Shown here piece by piece: positions 46,618 through 55,379 of a stretch of DNA of 64,000 nt. The DNA lies in the NCBI GenBank assembly GCA_020736575.1, contig JAGPYM010000016.1, positions 496,001-560,000 of the forward strand. Reading direction: 5' to 3'. Under the pieces are notes generated by a model, which worked only from the letters and a program-made list of their open reading frames with translations, did no database searches and was not told the DNA's origin. The stretch comes from Thelonectria olida (lineage: Eukaryota > Ascomycota > Sordariomycetes > Hypocreales > Nectriaceae). The position numbers and the translations under genes are program-made. Each line of letters begins with the position of its first letter. Within the stretch, counting starts at the first letter, position 1.

Positions 46618-47376
46618 ATGTCGACCACTTCGACTCGAACTCAGCTGCAGGTCGCCATGTCGCCGCAAGCAGAAACTGAAGCTGAAGACACTCGCCAACT
46701 CTCTTTCGAATTGCTCATCAAACACAATGACAAGCGCGATGCCCTCAAGCTCGTCGCCGACTCTGTCGCTCAACAACGTCAAGTCGCGTCGTCAGCTCTC
46801 ATTTTCCACCCCATATGCTTGTCCGCTCTCATCGGCTTCATATCCCTCGTCCAAATGAATGTCGACTATATCCGCACAGATTACAGCGCCATGATGGTCA
46901 CCTATTCCGGTGTCGTTATGGGCTACCTCATGGCCGTTCGTTATGTCACCAGCAAGTTTATTCGCATCGCCGAGGAGACTGAGTGGCCCAATTGGCTCAA
47001 GAACGAAGACGGCGCTGACGATGTTGTGATTGGGGCTCGCTTTGGCCCAGAGATGATCGCCGCCGTTGTTCTCCGGCGGCCCAGAACCACGCCTCGCTCC
47101 AAAGCAACCCACGATTCCAAAGCGACCATCCGAGCATGGACAACCAAGACCAAGTACCGTTGTCGTGGTCTCGGCGGTGACATGCTTCGAGAAGCTGTCA
47201 AGAAGACCAAGGAGACACTGGGCCCCAATGGTGTCGTTGAGATTGCTGAAGACCACGCCAACAGCAACTTGCTGCCTCTTCCTGCCAGCTTCAATGCCGT
47301 CTTCACGCGTCGAGAACAAAAGGCCAAAGATGCCTTGTCAGCCGCCATGCGTGATTGGGAAACTGCGGAGCACTGA
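46618..47376 (+). CDS. GNAT-like acetyltransferase with membrane segments, 252 aa
   Basis: Single-exon frame. The N terminus is charged, then two hydrophobic segments near residues 61-76 (IFHPICLSALIGFISL) and 92-105 (MVTYSGVVMGYLMA). The C half contains IRAWTTKTKYRCRGLGGDMLREAVKKT. There the R-x-x-G-x-G-like turn (RCRGLGG) followed by a helix matches the acetyl-CoA-binding motif A of GNAT enzymes, and DHANSNLLPLPASFNAVF resembles the end of the fold. This is a common but uncharacterised ascomycete arrangement. The role is inferred from the motif only, and the acceptor substrate is unknown. I chose Met 46618 because the upstream frame extension is Ser/Pro/Leu-rich leader sequence. Confidence 0.68.
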   Translation: MSTTSTRTQLQVAMSPQAETEAEDTRQLSFELLIKHNDKRDALKLVADSVAQQRQVASSALIFHPICLSALIGFISLVQMNVDYIRTDYSAMMVTYSGVVMGYLMAVRYVTSKFIRIAEETEWPNWLKNEDGADDVVIGARFGPEMIAAVVLRRPRTTPRSKATHDSKATIRAWTTKTKYRCRGLGGDMLREAVKKTKETLGPNGVVEIAEDHANSNLLPLPASFNAVFTRREQKAKDALSAAMRDWETAEH

Positions 47377-47545
47377 GCGGCGGGATCCCAATTTGACATC
47401 AACGGGGCTTGTATTTGAAGCCTTTGTGCTGTGATGGAGATATTCCTACTCCAATGCCGGCTCTCATACGGCGGCTTTTCACTTATCGCGCTCATACTTA
47501 ATAATGCACAATATCCCCGTGCATAATGCTTAGCGAACAGGCCTA

Positions 47546-49230
47546 CTAAGCATTTTCTACACATTCGACTCCCCTTCTTCGCGCTATTTCAGCCTTCTCA
47601 TCTGCCGTTAACTGAGCCGTTGCTTGGCCCAACTTGAGCGTCACGACAAGACACAACGACGCGCCAGCCAAAGCGACACCAGTCCAGAACCCAATTTGAT
47701 ACTGCTGGCGCTCGTCTACGTTTTCCCTTCCCCGCTGGTCAATCGTGGCAGTTACAGCAAGCTCGCCCACTCCCAACCAGAACGCCATGCCAAGATACAG
47801 CAGACTGCTGCAGAGAGCGCCGGCAACAGCCTGGAGCCGCCGTGGCATCGCGGTCGTGATGAAGATGTTGGTGACGTTGAAGGCGATGTCGACACCAATC
47901 GTACCGCAGAGCATGGCTGGGAAGATGTACGCCCAGAACAAGAACTTGGTTGACGAAGGGTTTGAGGGGATGAGGGCAAACAGAAGGACCGATGCTAGGG
48001 ACCCTAAGCCAGAGATGATGAGCAGCATTCGACCTGGGAGAATGTGAAGCACGAAACCGCCCACCAGCGCCAACACAAGGCCTCCCGCAGCTAGTGGGCT
48101 GAACCACGCGGCAGTCTGAAGAGGCGATGCTTTAAGAACGGATTCGATGCTAGGAAGACAGGGGGTCAACTTGTGCATCCGCCAGGGTGGTTGGGGGGAT
48201 AGGCTTACTAGAAACTGGCATAGAACAGAAACAGGCCAAAGATACCATAGACAAAGAATAATGACACTGTTAATCGCTTCATGTACTTGGGCTTGAACAG
48301 CTCGGCCGGGAAGAGCGGCTGCTCGGAAACCCATCCTTGCACGTAGACGGCTGCACCGAGAAGCAAGACACCGACGACAAACGTCACGTAGATGTACGGC
48401 GTCCGCCATCCCTGCGGCGCATGTCCCCCGTCCGTCAAAGCAAACACAACGAGAGCAAGCCCCGGCACGATGGTACACAGTCCCCACCAGTCCATGCGGA
48501 TCTCGGGGTTCGCATCCCCCAGGTGCGACGGGATCGTCAACAGGCCAGTGACGGCGATGACGAGGACGCACACGGCGCCGATCCAAAAGTACCACCGCCA
48601 CCCGAGGAACTCGGCCGCCACGGCTCCGACAATAATGCCAAAGTAAAACCCAATGCAGCCAAACGCCGCGTACGCGCTGAAGACGATGTTCTTCCTCGGA
48701 CCGGGACGATACGTCTGCCCCATCAAGGCCAAGCTCGCGGGCAAAAACGCAGACGACCCGATGCCCTGCATGGCGCGACACACAATCAACATGGTCGTGT
48801 TCCTGCTGAAGCCGCAGACGAGCGACCAGACGAGCAACCAAGCGTGGCCGGCGAGGAACACGAGCCTGCCACCGTAACGCTCCGATAGCCGGGCAAACGG
48901 GAGCAGGAAGACGGCCGTGGTCAGGTTGGGCACGGCGGCGGGCCAGGTCCGGGCCGACTCGGGCATGTCCAGGGTGTCGGCGAGGAAGGGCAGGACGATG
49001 TTGAAGCCGCTGATGGTGAACTCGGACATCATGAGAGAGCCGACGACGGCGAGGACGAAGCCGGACTCGACGAGCCAGTTGGAAAACACTGCGGGGCGTT
49101 GGCGGCCGAGCAGCTCGAGGTGTTTCTGGTCCATGGCCTCGTAGTCATTTTGGAGTGGTGGTGATGAGGAGGGCTCGTCGGTGAGGATGCCTTGGTTGTT
49201 GTTGTTATTGTCGTTGAGTGGTTGAGCCAT
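47546..49230 (-). CDS. MFS drug:H+ antiporter-type transporter (DHA2-like), 541 aa
   Basis: Exons 49230..48209 and 48149..47546 total 542 codons; intron GTAAGC...TAG, 59 nt. The N terminus is Asn/Ser-rich, with a five-Asn run from a GTT/ATT repeat. The membrane domain begins FVLAVVGSLMMSEFTISGFNIVLPFLAD. It has the MFS motif A equivalent LSERYGGR and motif C-like GFYFGIIVGAVAAEFLGWRWYFWIGAV. Helices continue to about residue 510, fitting a 14-helix DHA2 topology. By family it exports toxic compounds or secondary metabolites; the substrate is unknown. It is divergent from a TauD-type dioxygenase gene, and repeat copy A lies in the shared promoter region. Confidence 0.9.
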
Positions 49231-49984
49231 GGTAGGAAACGCTCAATAACAACTCGATCACTTTACAGAAAAATTGAAGCAGCTCAAAACAGTTGAGTGG
49301 TTTCCAAGAAATTTGAATCGGCTTTAAACACCTTGCGTGCTTCGCTGAATAAGGACAACTTTTCCGAGCTTGGCGCACCCACAGAGTCTTCAATCGATCC
49401 AACCAACAATCACGGATCGATCAACCGAACTTTTAGTTTCTCTCACAAGAGATTAGACGAGAGAGCGGAGAGGGGGAACGAGAGATCTTGGTGCGCCTTG
49501 TTATTCCCGAATCCGGAAGTAAAACACCAATAAGCCATAGTGCAAACGAGTAACCGTATAGGCATCGTCTGGCAGCTTCACCATTCTTGCTCGACACCTT
49601 GGCAACCATAACAAATCAGGTATTTTACACGGTACGCCAATCGCCTCTACCAGACGACAGGCACCGTGTTGGTTCGCCAGGAAGACACATCCTCGTACAG
49701 TTTCCCCGATGCCGGTCGTACTGTACCTACACAAACTCGCAGGCTTCGGTCTAGATCTCGGGATTCTTCGTCGGCCTGGAAGAGTCGGATCCAACATGAA
49801 AGTATCAATGCAGACAAGAGAGTGTGACAAATGGCAAGTTATATCCCATTTCCGGACTTGAGCGAATACTTAAATCCCTTTCGTTCTGAACACAAACTGC
49901 GGCATTTCCAATCTCGACAAGAACATCACGGTTTCAGTCATCTTATCAGCCCAAACGTCTAATAATCCCCCAGCTATTTTCACC
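49231..49984. other. divergent intergenic region with repeat copy A
   Basis: Shared 5' region of the MFS transporter (minus) and the dioxygenase (plus). It contains repeat copy A (49413-49523), listed separately. Confidence 0.5.
49413..49523 (+). repeat. diverged direct repeat, copy A
   Basis: About 111 bp that align with 53842-53949 in the same orientation. Shared blocks include GATCAACCGAAC at the left, GCGGAGAGGG/GCGGGGAGAGGG in the middle, and TGTTATTCCCGAATYCGGAAGTAAA at the right. Identity by eye is roughly 75%, with several small gaps. Confidence 0.7.
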
Positions 49985-51014
49985 ATGCACACTAAAATCA
50001 CAGAGAACATCACCTTGGCCTCTGCTCACCACAGTGTCAAGGAGCTCAAGCCGGGTTTCGGTGCTGAGATTCATGGCCTTGACTTCACCAACGGCGCCAC
50101 AGAGGATGATTGGCGTCTCATTGAAGATGTAGTCAAGAAGGTATAGTCATCTGCTTCAAATTTGTCGTGTGAAATGACTTGCTGACTATATATCTCTAGT
50201 ATGGCGTGGTCGTTCTCCGTCAGACCAATCTCGTGGACGAAACCCACATCCAGTTGGCTCGTATGTTTGGCGAGCTGGATGATGTCAAGCCTTATAACAA
50301 GGCGGGTAGAAAGAACCGCCTTGAGTACGACGAGCTCTTTGATGTTGGCAACATCGAGAGCGACGGCTCGATTGTCAGCCCCGACAGTCCTCGCGCCCAA
50401 GCCAATCGGGGCAACAGCCTTTTCCATGTAGACTCAAGTTTCAATCCTCGGCGCGCAGGGTACTCGCTCCTTCTCTCGCACGAGCTCCCTCCCCCGGGAC
50501 TGGTGGCACTACTGAGTTTTGCGACACCAGAGGAGCATGGAATGACCTTGAGAAGGCGACTAAAGCTGACCTCACCGCGAACGACTATGTCGCCTGTCAC
50601 TCAATCCTCTACTCTAAGAAGCTAGCTGCCCCCGAGCACTTTGCAAACATTAGACCCGAGGACTATCCGATGGGACGCCACAAGTTAGCCCAGTTGCATG
50701 AAAGGTCTGGCCGCATGAACCTGTACCTTGTCATGCATATCCACCACATAGAGGGTCTAGACCCCGAGCAGTCAAAAGCCCTCTTTGAGAAGCTTTTCAA
50801 CCATGCCACACAGGAGAAGTATCGTGTCGCAGTCGAGTGGAAAGACGCTGGAGACCTCGTGGTGTGGGACAATACTTGCACGATGCATCGGGCAGTGGGT
50901 GGCGACTTTGCGTACAAGTACAAGAGGGATATGAGGCGGGCTACAGTCCACGATGACAGCGGCCAGGCTTGGGGTCTTAATGAGCACACTGACGTCCGCC
51001 AAGGCCTTCCTTGA
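49985..51014 (+). pseudogene. TauD/TfdA-type Fe(II)/2-oxoglutarate dioxygenase with a one-base frameshift
   Basis: Exon 1 is 49985..50140 (52 codons), then exon 2 from 50200. The N part has GFGAEIHGLDF and YGVVVLRQTNLVDE. The iron motif FHVDSSF (H-x-D) follows, then the frame stays open but leaves the family pattern after HELPP. The expected continuation GTGGTTEFCDTRGAWNDL is in another frame from about 50499 and runs to the stop at 51014. It includes YLVMHIHHI, DLVVWDNTCTMHRA (distal His) and the Arg-rich RDMRRATV. The break is at a C-run (50491-50495), consistent with one lost C. Without the lesion this would be a full-length alpha-ketoglutarate-dependent dioxygenase of the taurine/2,4-D type. 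It is either a recent pseudogene or an assembly error. Confidence 0.78.
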
Positions 51015-51376
51015 GCGATGCGTTTCTTTCAGCAAGTGTCCACTTGTCAAATGGGGGCCAGGTTGATGACGGATTGAATGTAGCATGACGGAAGAGAGAG
51101 ATGTATGAGGATATCAATCAATAAGATCACCTTAAAAGGCTGGTCCTTAGATATTGTTGGTTACCTAATGCTGAACTCCATGAGAATCAGGGGCTTCAAT
51201 GATCCGTCAATATTCTCCGCCGACAGGTTGCCGACAGATTGCCGATCAAGAAAAACTTACCCCGTATGTATAAAACTGTTTGCCGACAGGAATCCACTTC
51301 GGGTTGTTTGCCTTCCCCCAACCCCACGCCCTTTACCGATTCCGCCTGTGATATCGAGAAACGGACGAGTACGACA

Positions 51377-53709
51377 ATGGCACTCGGAGCTGGCGGCCGG
51401 TCGTCTCGAGCCTGCGTACGGTGTCGGAGACGGAAAACGAAATGCAACCTGTTAGGGGACCCCCCATGACTTTGCTTTCCATGTCTGGACCGATACAGAC
51501 GGCTGCTAATCTCTTTATAGTGACGGTATTGGAGAGCCACTGAAGCCCCCGTGCGTGTCTTGCCACGACACAGGGAGCGACTGCGTCCTTGCAGAGTCTA
51601 GGGGAGGAGTAAATCTTAAGGTATAATGGCGTAGAAGACGAGCGGGACGCTCGTTAGACGCCCCCGCGAGAGCAGCTGATGCAACGCCTACAGCAGGAGG
51701 TGCCTCGCCAGCCTTAGAGACCAATGAGCATCCCCGGTCTCGTTGTTCGTCCGGTATGGATAACAATGACTATCAAGAGGAAGCAACAGATGAGAATATG
51801 GGGATGGAACTCAGGAATCCATCAGACGCTTTGCACATTCTGGCTCGTTCAGGGGAAGGTCAACCAGACCGACCCGTTGGTGAACGCCTTTCAGGATATG
51901 ATGGCCCAACACCTGCTGCAGATGCAGCTACGTATCCTTCTACAACGGGGCCCTCGTCTTTAGCCAACAGTACACCTGCCAGGGCACATTTCTTCCATGC
52001 ACCAAATAACAACAGGCCGACAACAACAGTGCTCAATGACTATGAGTTGGTTCAGAGAGGGTTGTTGCACCCTAGTGAACTACCGGAGCTGCTACACATG
52101 TAAATGATGATACTCGTAAAAGATATGAAGACCTGACTGATAACGAGACAGTTTCGCTCAAAAATATCATCCTTACTGTCCCATTGCCCCAGCTTACTTT
52201 TTCAAGCCGGCAGCCATGGAGAGGATCCAAAGGCGCGATTACTTTCTTTTGACGGTCCTTCTGAGCATAGCATCAATGGACTCTCGAAATCATGTACTCA
52301 CTCATCGATATTGTTGGGATCACACCCAACGCCTCCTGCTTGAAGTACTTCTGGCTCACCCGTGGGCGCAAACTCCCCGAACCGTGGAGGGCCTGTTGCT
52401 TTTGGCTGAATGGCTGCCTCATATACAGATCACACAGACGACTTCTATGGCACCAAAGAATCTTTTCAGTGAAGACAGGACGGCATGGTCTCTTGTCGGC
52501 CTTGCTGTGCGACAGGGCTATCTTTTACGCCTGGATCGTGCAGCGTTTCGAGATGCCGCAGACGATAAGTCTAAAGAAAGAGAGGATCACAGGCGACTGA
52601 TCTGGGCCTGTGAGTGCATATTGTGTCACTCAATACTAGTTTCTCCGTGACCTCCTAATTTCGATCATCTAGTCGTATATATTGCAGACCGGCAGATTTC
52701 AGTCCGGTTAGGGCAATCGTTTTGGTCTCGCGGCCCATCTCTATCCTCAAAGTTCACTTCCAAAGACTTCCCAAGTCTCGAACCTATTCTAGGAGTTGAG
52801 AACGAGGACTACGTGTCTGTATTGCAAGCTACTCTCGAACTTACACAGATTTTGTACAACGCGCATCTAATACTGTACTCGTCGACACAAAAGACCCTAG
52901 CCATGATTTCAGAAGGAGACTACGCGCGCTACTTGGACGACTTTGTGCGAGCTGCATCAGCATGGCATACAGTTTGGAATGATATTCAGGTGCCCCATGC
53001 CATCAAGAGTACTCTGCTCTTGATGTACGAATACACCTGCTTATATGTTAACGCTTTCTCATTTCAAGCAGTTGTAACCCGTGCAAGCTGCCATACAAAC
53101 CAACTCACACGGAAACCAGCAGAACATTAAGCGGCCCCTAGCAGATCTATTTTCTCGTGGCATTATGTCTTCTCCCGATGGTAGATTTGTCTTTGACGCT
53201 ATCAGCTTCACAAAGTTCAGAGCGCAGGGGCCTTTCAATCTTCAACTCAACGCGAAGAAGTCGCAGGCTTGGCGCTTAGATTTGTAGCGGCGATGAAAGA
53301 AGCTACGTCTACTGAGTCGCACATTTGCCACAGATATAGCAGAATGCTCAGAAATCTTTGGTGTCGAGGCCCGGCTCGACAAGCCGCATGGCATAATGCT
53401 TCGACCCCTTCTGCCACAGCATGCCAAGTTGCTTCCGCAGGCGGTCGAAGTGTATCAGATAATGGCGCACATTCAGAGGACCTCGCGAAGCAATCCGCGC
53501 TGGGGCCACAAAGAAACGATCAGGATAACCCGGCGGAATACTGGGAGGGTCTTGGGAATCTGGACTTGGTATTTCCTCACGAAGAACAAGGAGCGGGAAG
53601 CGAGGCGCCAGCCTTGCCATCTATCGAAGGGTATCTGCTCAGCTCATTCTTACCGGGGATTAGCGATTTTGGCCATTTTCATGGCAACTTAGGAGGACAG
53701 CACGATTAA
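51377..53709 (+). pseudogene. Zn2Cys6 regulator carrying a stop and frame changes
   Basis: The zinc cluster is built from two exons. The first, from Met 51377, has CVRCRRRKTKCN and a donor near 51453. The second starts near 51522 with PPCVSCHDTGSDC. Soon after, the frame meets TAA near 51624 (LKV then stop), yet downstream it resumes with coding character to LPELLH at 52098. A 50-nt intron, then FAQKYHPYCPIAPAYFF and WDHTQRLLLEVLLAHPW, and another intron before YIADRQISVRLGQSFWSRGP give a standard MHR domain. Near 53080 the frame shifts by one base (PLADLFSRGIMSSPDGRFVFDAI is in the new frame). After 53215 coding-like peptides occur in several frames. It is probably a decayed local regulator of the adjacent dioxygenase/MFS genes. 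Confidence 0.7.
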
Positions 53710-53841
53710 TGGATGGAAGGATCTCGAGAAATGGGTTTCGGTTAAGCTAAAATTTACTTCAGCGGTCTTGCAAACGGCGTAGGACACGGCAGTAATCTAG
53801 ACTGACAAATACATCTGATGAGAGATGGCCGACCTGCATAT

Positions 53842-53949
53842 CGGATTGATCAACCGAACCTTCGTTCCTTGATAGATGAGGAGATGAGGGCGGGGAGAGG
53901 GAGAAGAGAGATGTTTCTGCAGCCTGTTATTCCCGAATTCGGAAGTAAA
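53842..53949 (+). repeat. diverged direct repeat, copy B
   Basis: Second copy of the repeat at 49413-49523, same orientation, about 4.4 kb downstream and just after the decayed regulator. Confidence 0.7.
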
Positions 53950-54835
53950 GGGAGCAACCGGTTCCTTGAGTCATCCAGGTGTTCGTCTGCAACTTGATTG
54001 AGCTTAGAGACATGTCCGGATTTTAAGGACAAACATGAGCTTACTTTAGCTTGTTTAAGTACCCGGAATGGCTTTCCCAAAGGGACATAACTCTGGTGGT
54101 GTCGTCGAAGAAGTGGGAATAACTCGAAAGAGTTAAGATAACGCGAGAAATGGAAGAGTCTACCTTGTTTTTACCGATTTAGGAGACTTCAACCTGGCGC
54201 GAGGGTGGGACGGGGGAATCGAATAAGTGTTACTTCGACTCTTCGTGGATTTTACCCAGCAGTGTAGGGGGCTCTCATCTTCAACAGGGTTCGTGGTGCC
54301 TCAGCACATGTGTTAGGTCATGTGACCCAGATGCAGGGCCACATAAGCCCCCCACAGACACACAGCATAGAGGATTCAAGCATCTTCACACACACATTCG
54401 GGCACACGCCTTACAACATGTGTGTGTGAAATGTGATGATGTATTCGCCATCTCCCTTGGTCTACACAGGCCCCCCAATAACTGTTGCATTGAGCTAGGC
54501 TAAGTTTGGCCGTAGCCTGACCACGTGACTTTTGGCACTGTTGTTATTGTGCAAATGCCGCGCTTGTCGCGCATTCCCTTTGTAATTGAATAAGGCTCTT
54601 TCAATCTCTATTTCCTATGCTCTATTGTGACCTAATTGAGCTGTTGATTTGTAACATAGCTGCGCGTAACGCGACAATAACCCCAGGTCCGTCCTCATGT
54701 TAGGTGACCTGACACCAAGCCTTCCTCGTCCGGAGGGGGGCGGCCAACGCTGCCGCAGTTTCACACAAAAATAGGTGCAACAGTAGATGGCCCTTACAGC
54801 AAGTAAGCCGTTGGAGGACTCCTTCGCCATCAGAT
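53950..54835. other. gene-poor stretch with hairpin and LTR-like features
   Basis: No gene is supported. It contains a perfect 13-bp inverted repeat (54385-54397 with 54418-54430). The region from about 54308 (TGTGTTAGG) to 54657 (TTTGTAACA) starts with TG and ends with CA, with GAATAAGGCTCTTTCAATC inside, as fungal LTR ends often have. No target-site duplication is evident, so the LTR reading is weak. Confidence 0.3.
54385..54430. repeat. perfect 13-bp hairpin
   Basis: TTCACACACACAT at 54385-54397 pairs exactly with ATGTGTGTGTGAA at 54418-54430 around a 20-nt loop. Part of the pairing comes from CA/TG dinucleotide repeats. Confidence 0.7.
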
Positions 54836-55122
54836 CTTGGGTTTGTCTACTGCGACTATTTGAATACCCAAGAACTCGCCAGTCAATCCTGGCACCGACA
54901 AAGGTGTCATACCGTTAGGACTTGGAGTTACGGGATGTTGAGTATTGCTCAACCTGAGGCTGGGTCTTACCTGACTTCCGACAATTCTCTTCAATATAAA
55001 ATTAGATTGAGGTACCATGAATGTGTCCTGTAGCTCCTCGCTGCTGCCGCAAGTGCTCTTGGTGACTCTCCAGAAATAATCGTTGTCCTCAGATGCATCC
55101 AATGTTCGCGATGACTCCATTG
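54836..55122 (-). CDS. possible small gene, unknown function
   Basis: From a Met near 55120 (MESSRTLDASEDN) the frame reads DYFWRVTKSTCGSSEELQDTFMVPQSNFILKRIVGSQ, then a good donor GTAAGA at about 54974. A CTAAC branch point and AG acceptors lie near 54850-54925, but the last exon cannot be fixed. Coding composition up to the donor is convincing, whereas the remainder is not. It could be a fragment of an older gene. Confidence 0.3.
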
Positions 55123-55139
55123 TCTTCGGATTCAAGAAG

Positions 55140-55379
55140 GCGCCCCAGCACCATATTGGACTGTGTGAGAGGCATGCGGGACAAGCCTTCTTACACACAG
55201 CCTGGGGCAAATGTGAGCCCGCCGGATGGTGCTACTTGTGCAAGCTCAGTATTGCATATAAGGAGATCAAGGCCAACGGCCTGGCTTCAGATCCTAAACG
55301 ACGGCTAGCTCGAGCTCGATATCGACTTACCCATCCCGAGTATAACATCAGGCTACAGCAGTATGCTGCCGGAAACTGA
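55140..55379 (+). CDS. possible Cys/His-containing exon or gene fragment
   Basis: A plus-strand frame reads HHIGLCERHAGQAF then CEPAGWCYLCKLSIAYKEIKANG and SDPKRRLARARYRLTHPEYNIRLQQYA, ending in a stop at 55379. The Cys/His spacing suggests metal binding. There is no ATG in the frame upstream, but an acceptor-like TTGTCCTCAG lies near 55083-55092, so it may be a terminal exon. It overlaps nothing else convincing. Confidence 0.3.
   Translation, partial: APQHHIGLCERHAGQAFLHTAWGKCEPAGWCYLCKLSIAYKEIKANGLASDPKRRLARARYRLTHPEYNIRLQQYAAGN

Noticed and set aside
48150..48841. N-terminal extension of the open frame that contains the last MFS exon
   Set aside because: Out-of-frame reading of the first MFS exon; the Arg/Cys/His-rich peptide is not protein-like, and a clean intron joins the true exons.
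49413..53949. LTR retrotransposon reading of the paired repeats
   Set aside because: No reverse transcriptase, integrase or gag between them, no target duplication seen, and the content is metabolic and regulatory genes.
54308..54657. Confident solo-LTR call
   Set aside because: The ends look suggestive, but no flanking target-site duplication or primer-binding site was found, so it is reported only as a weak hint.
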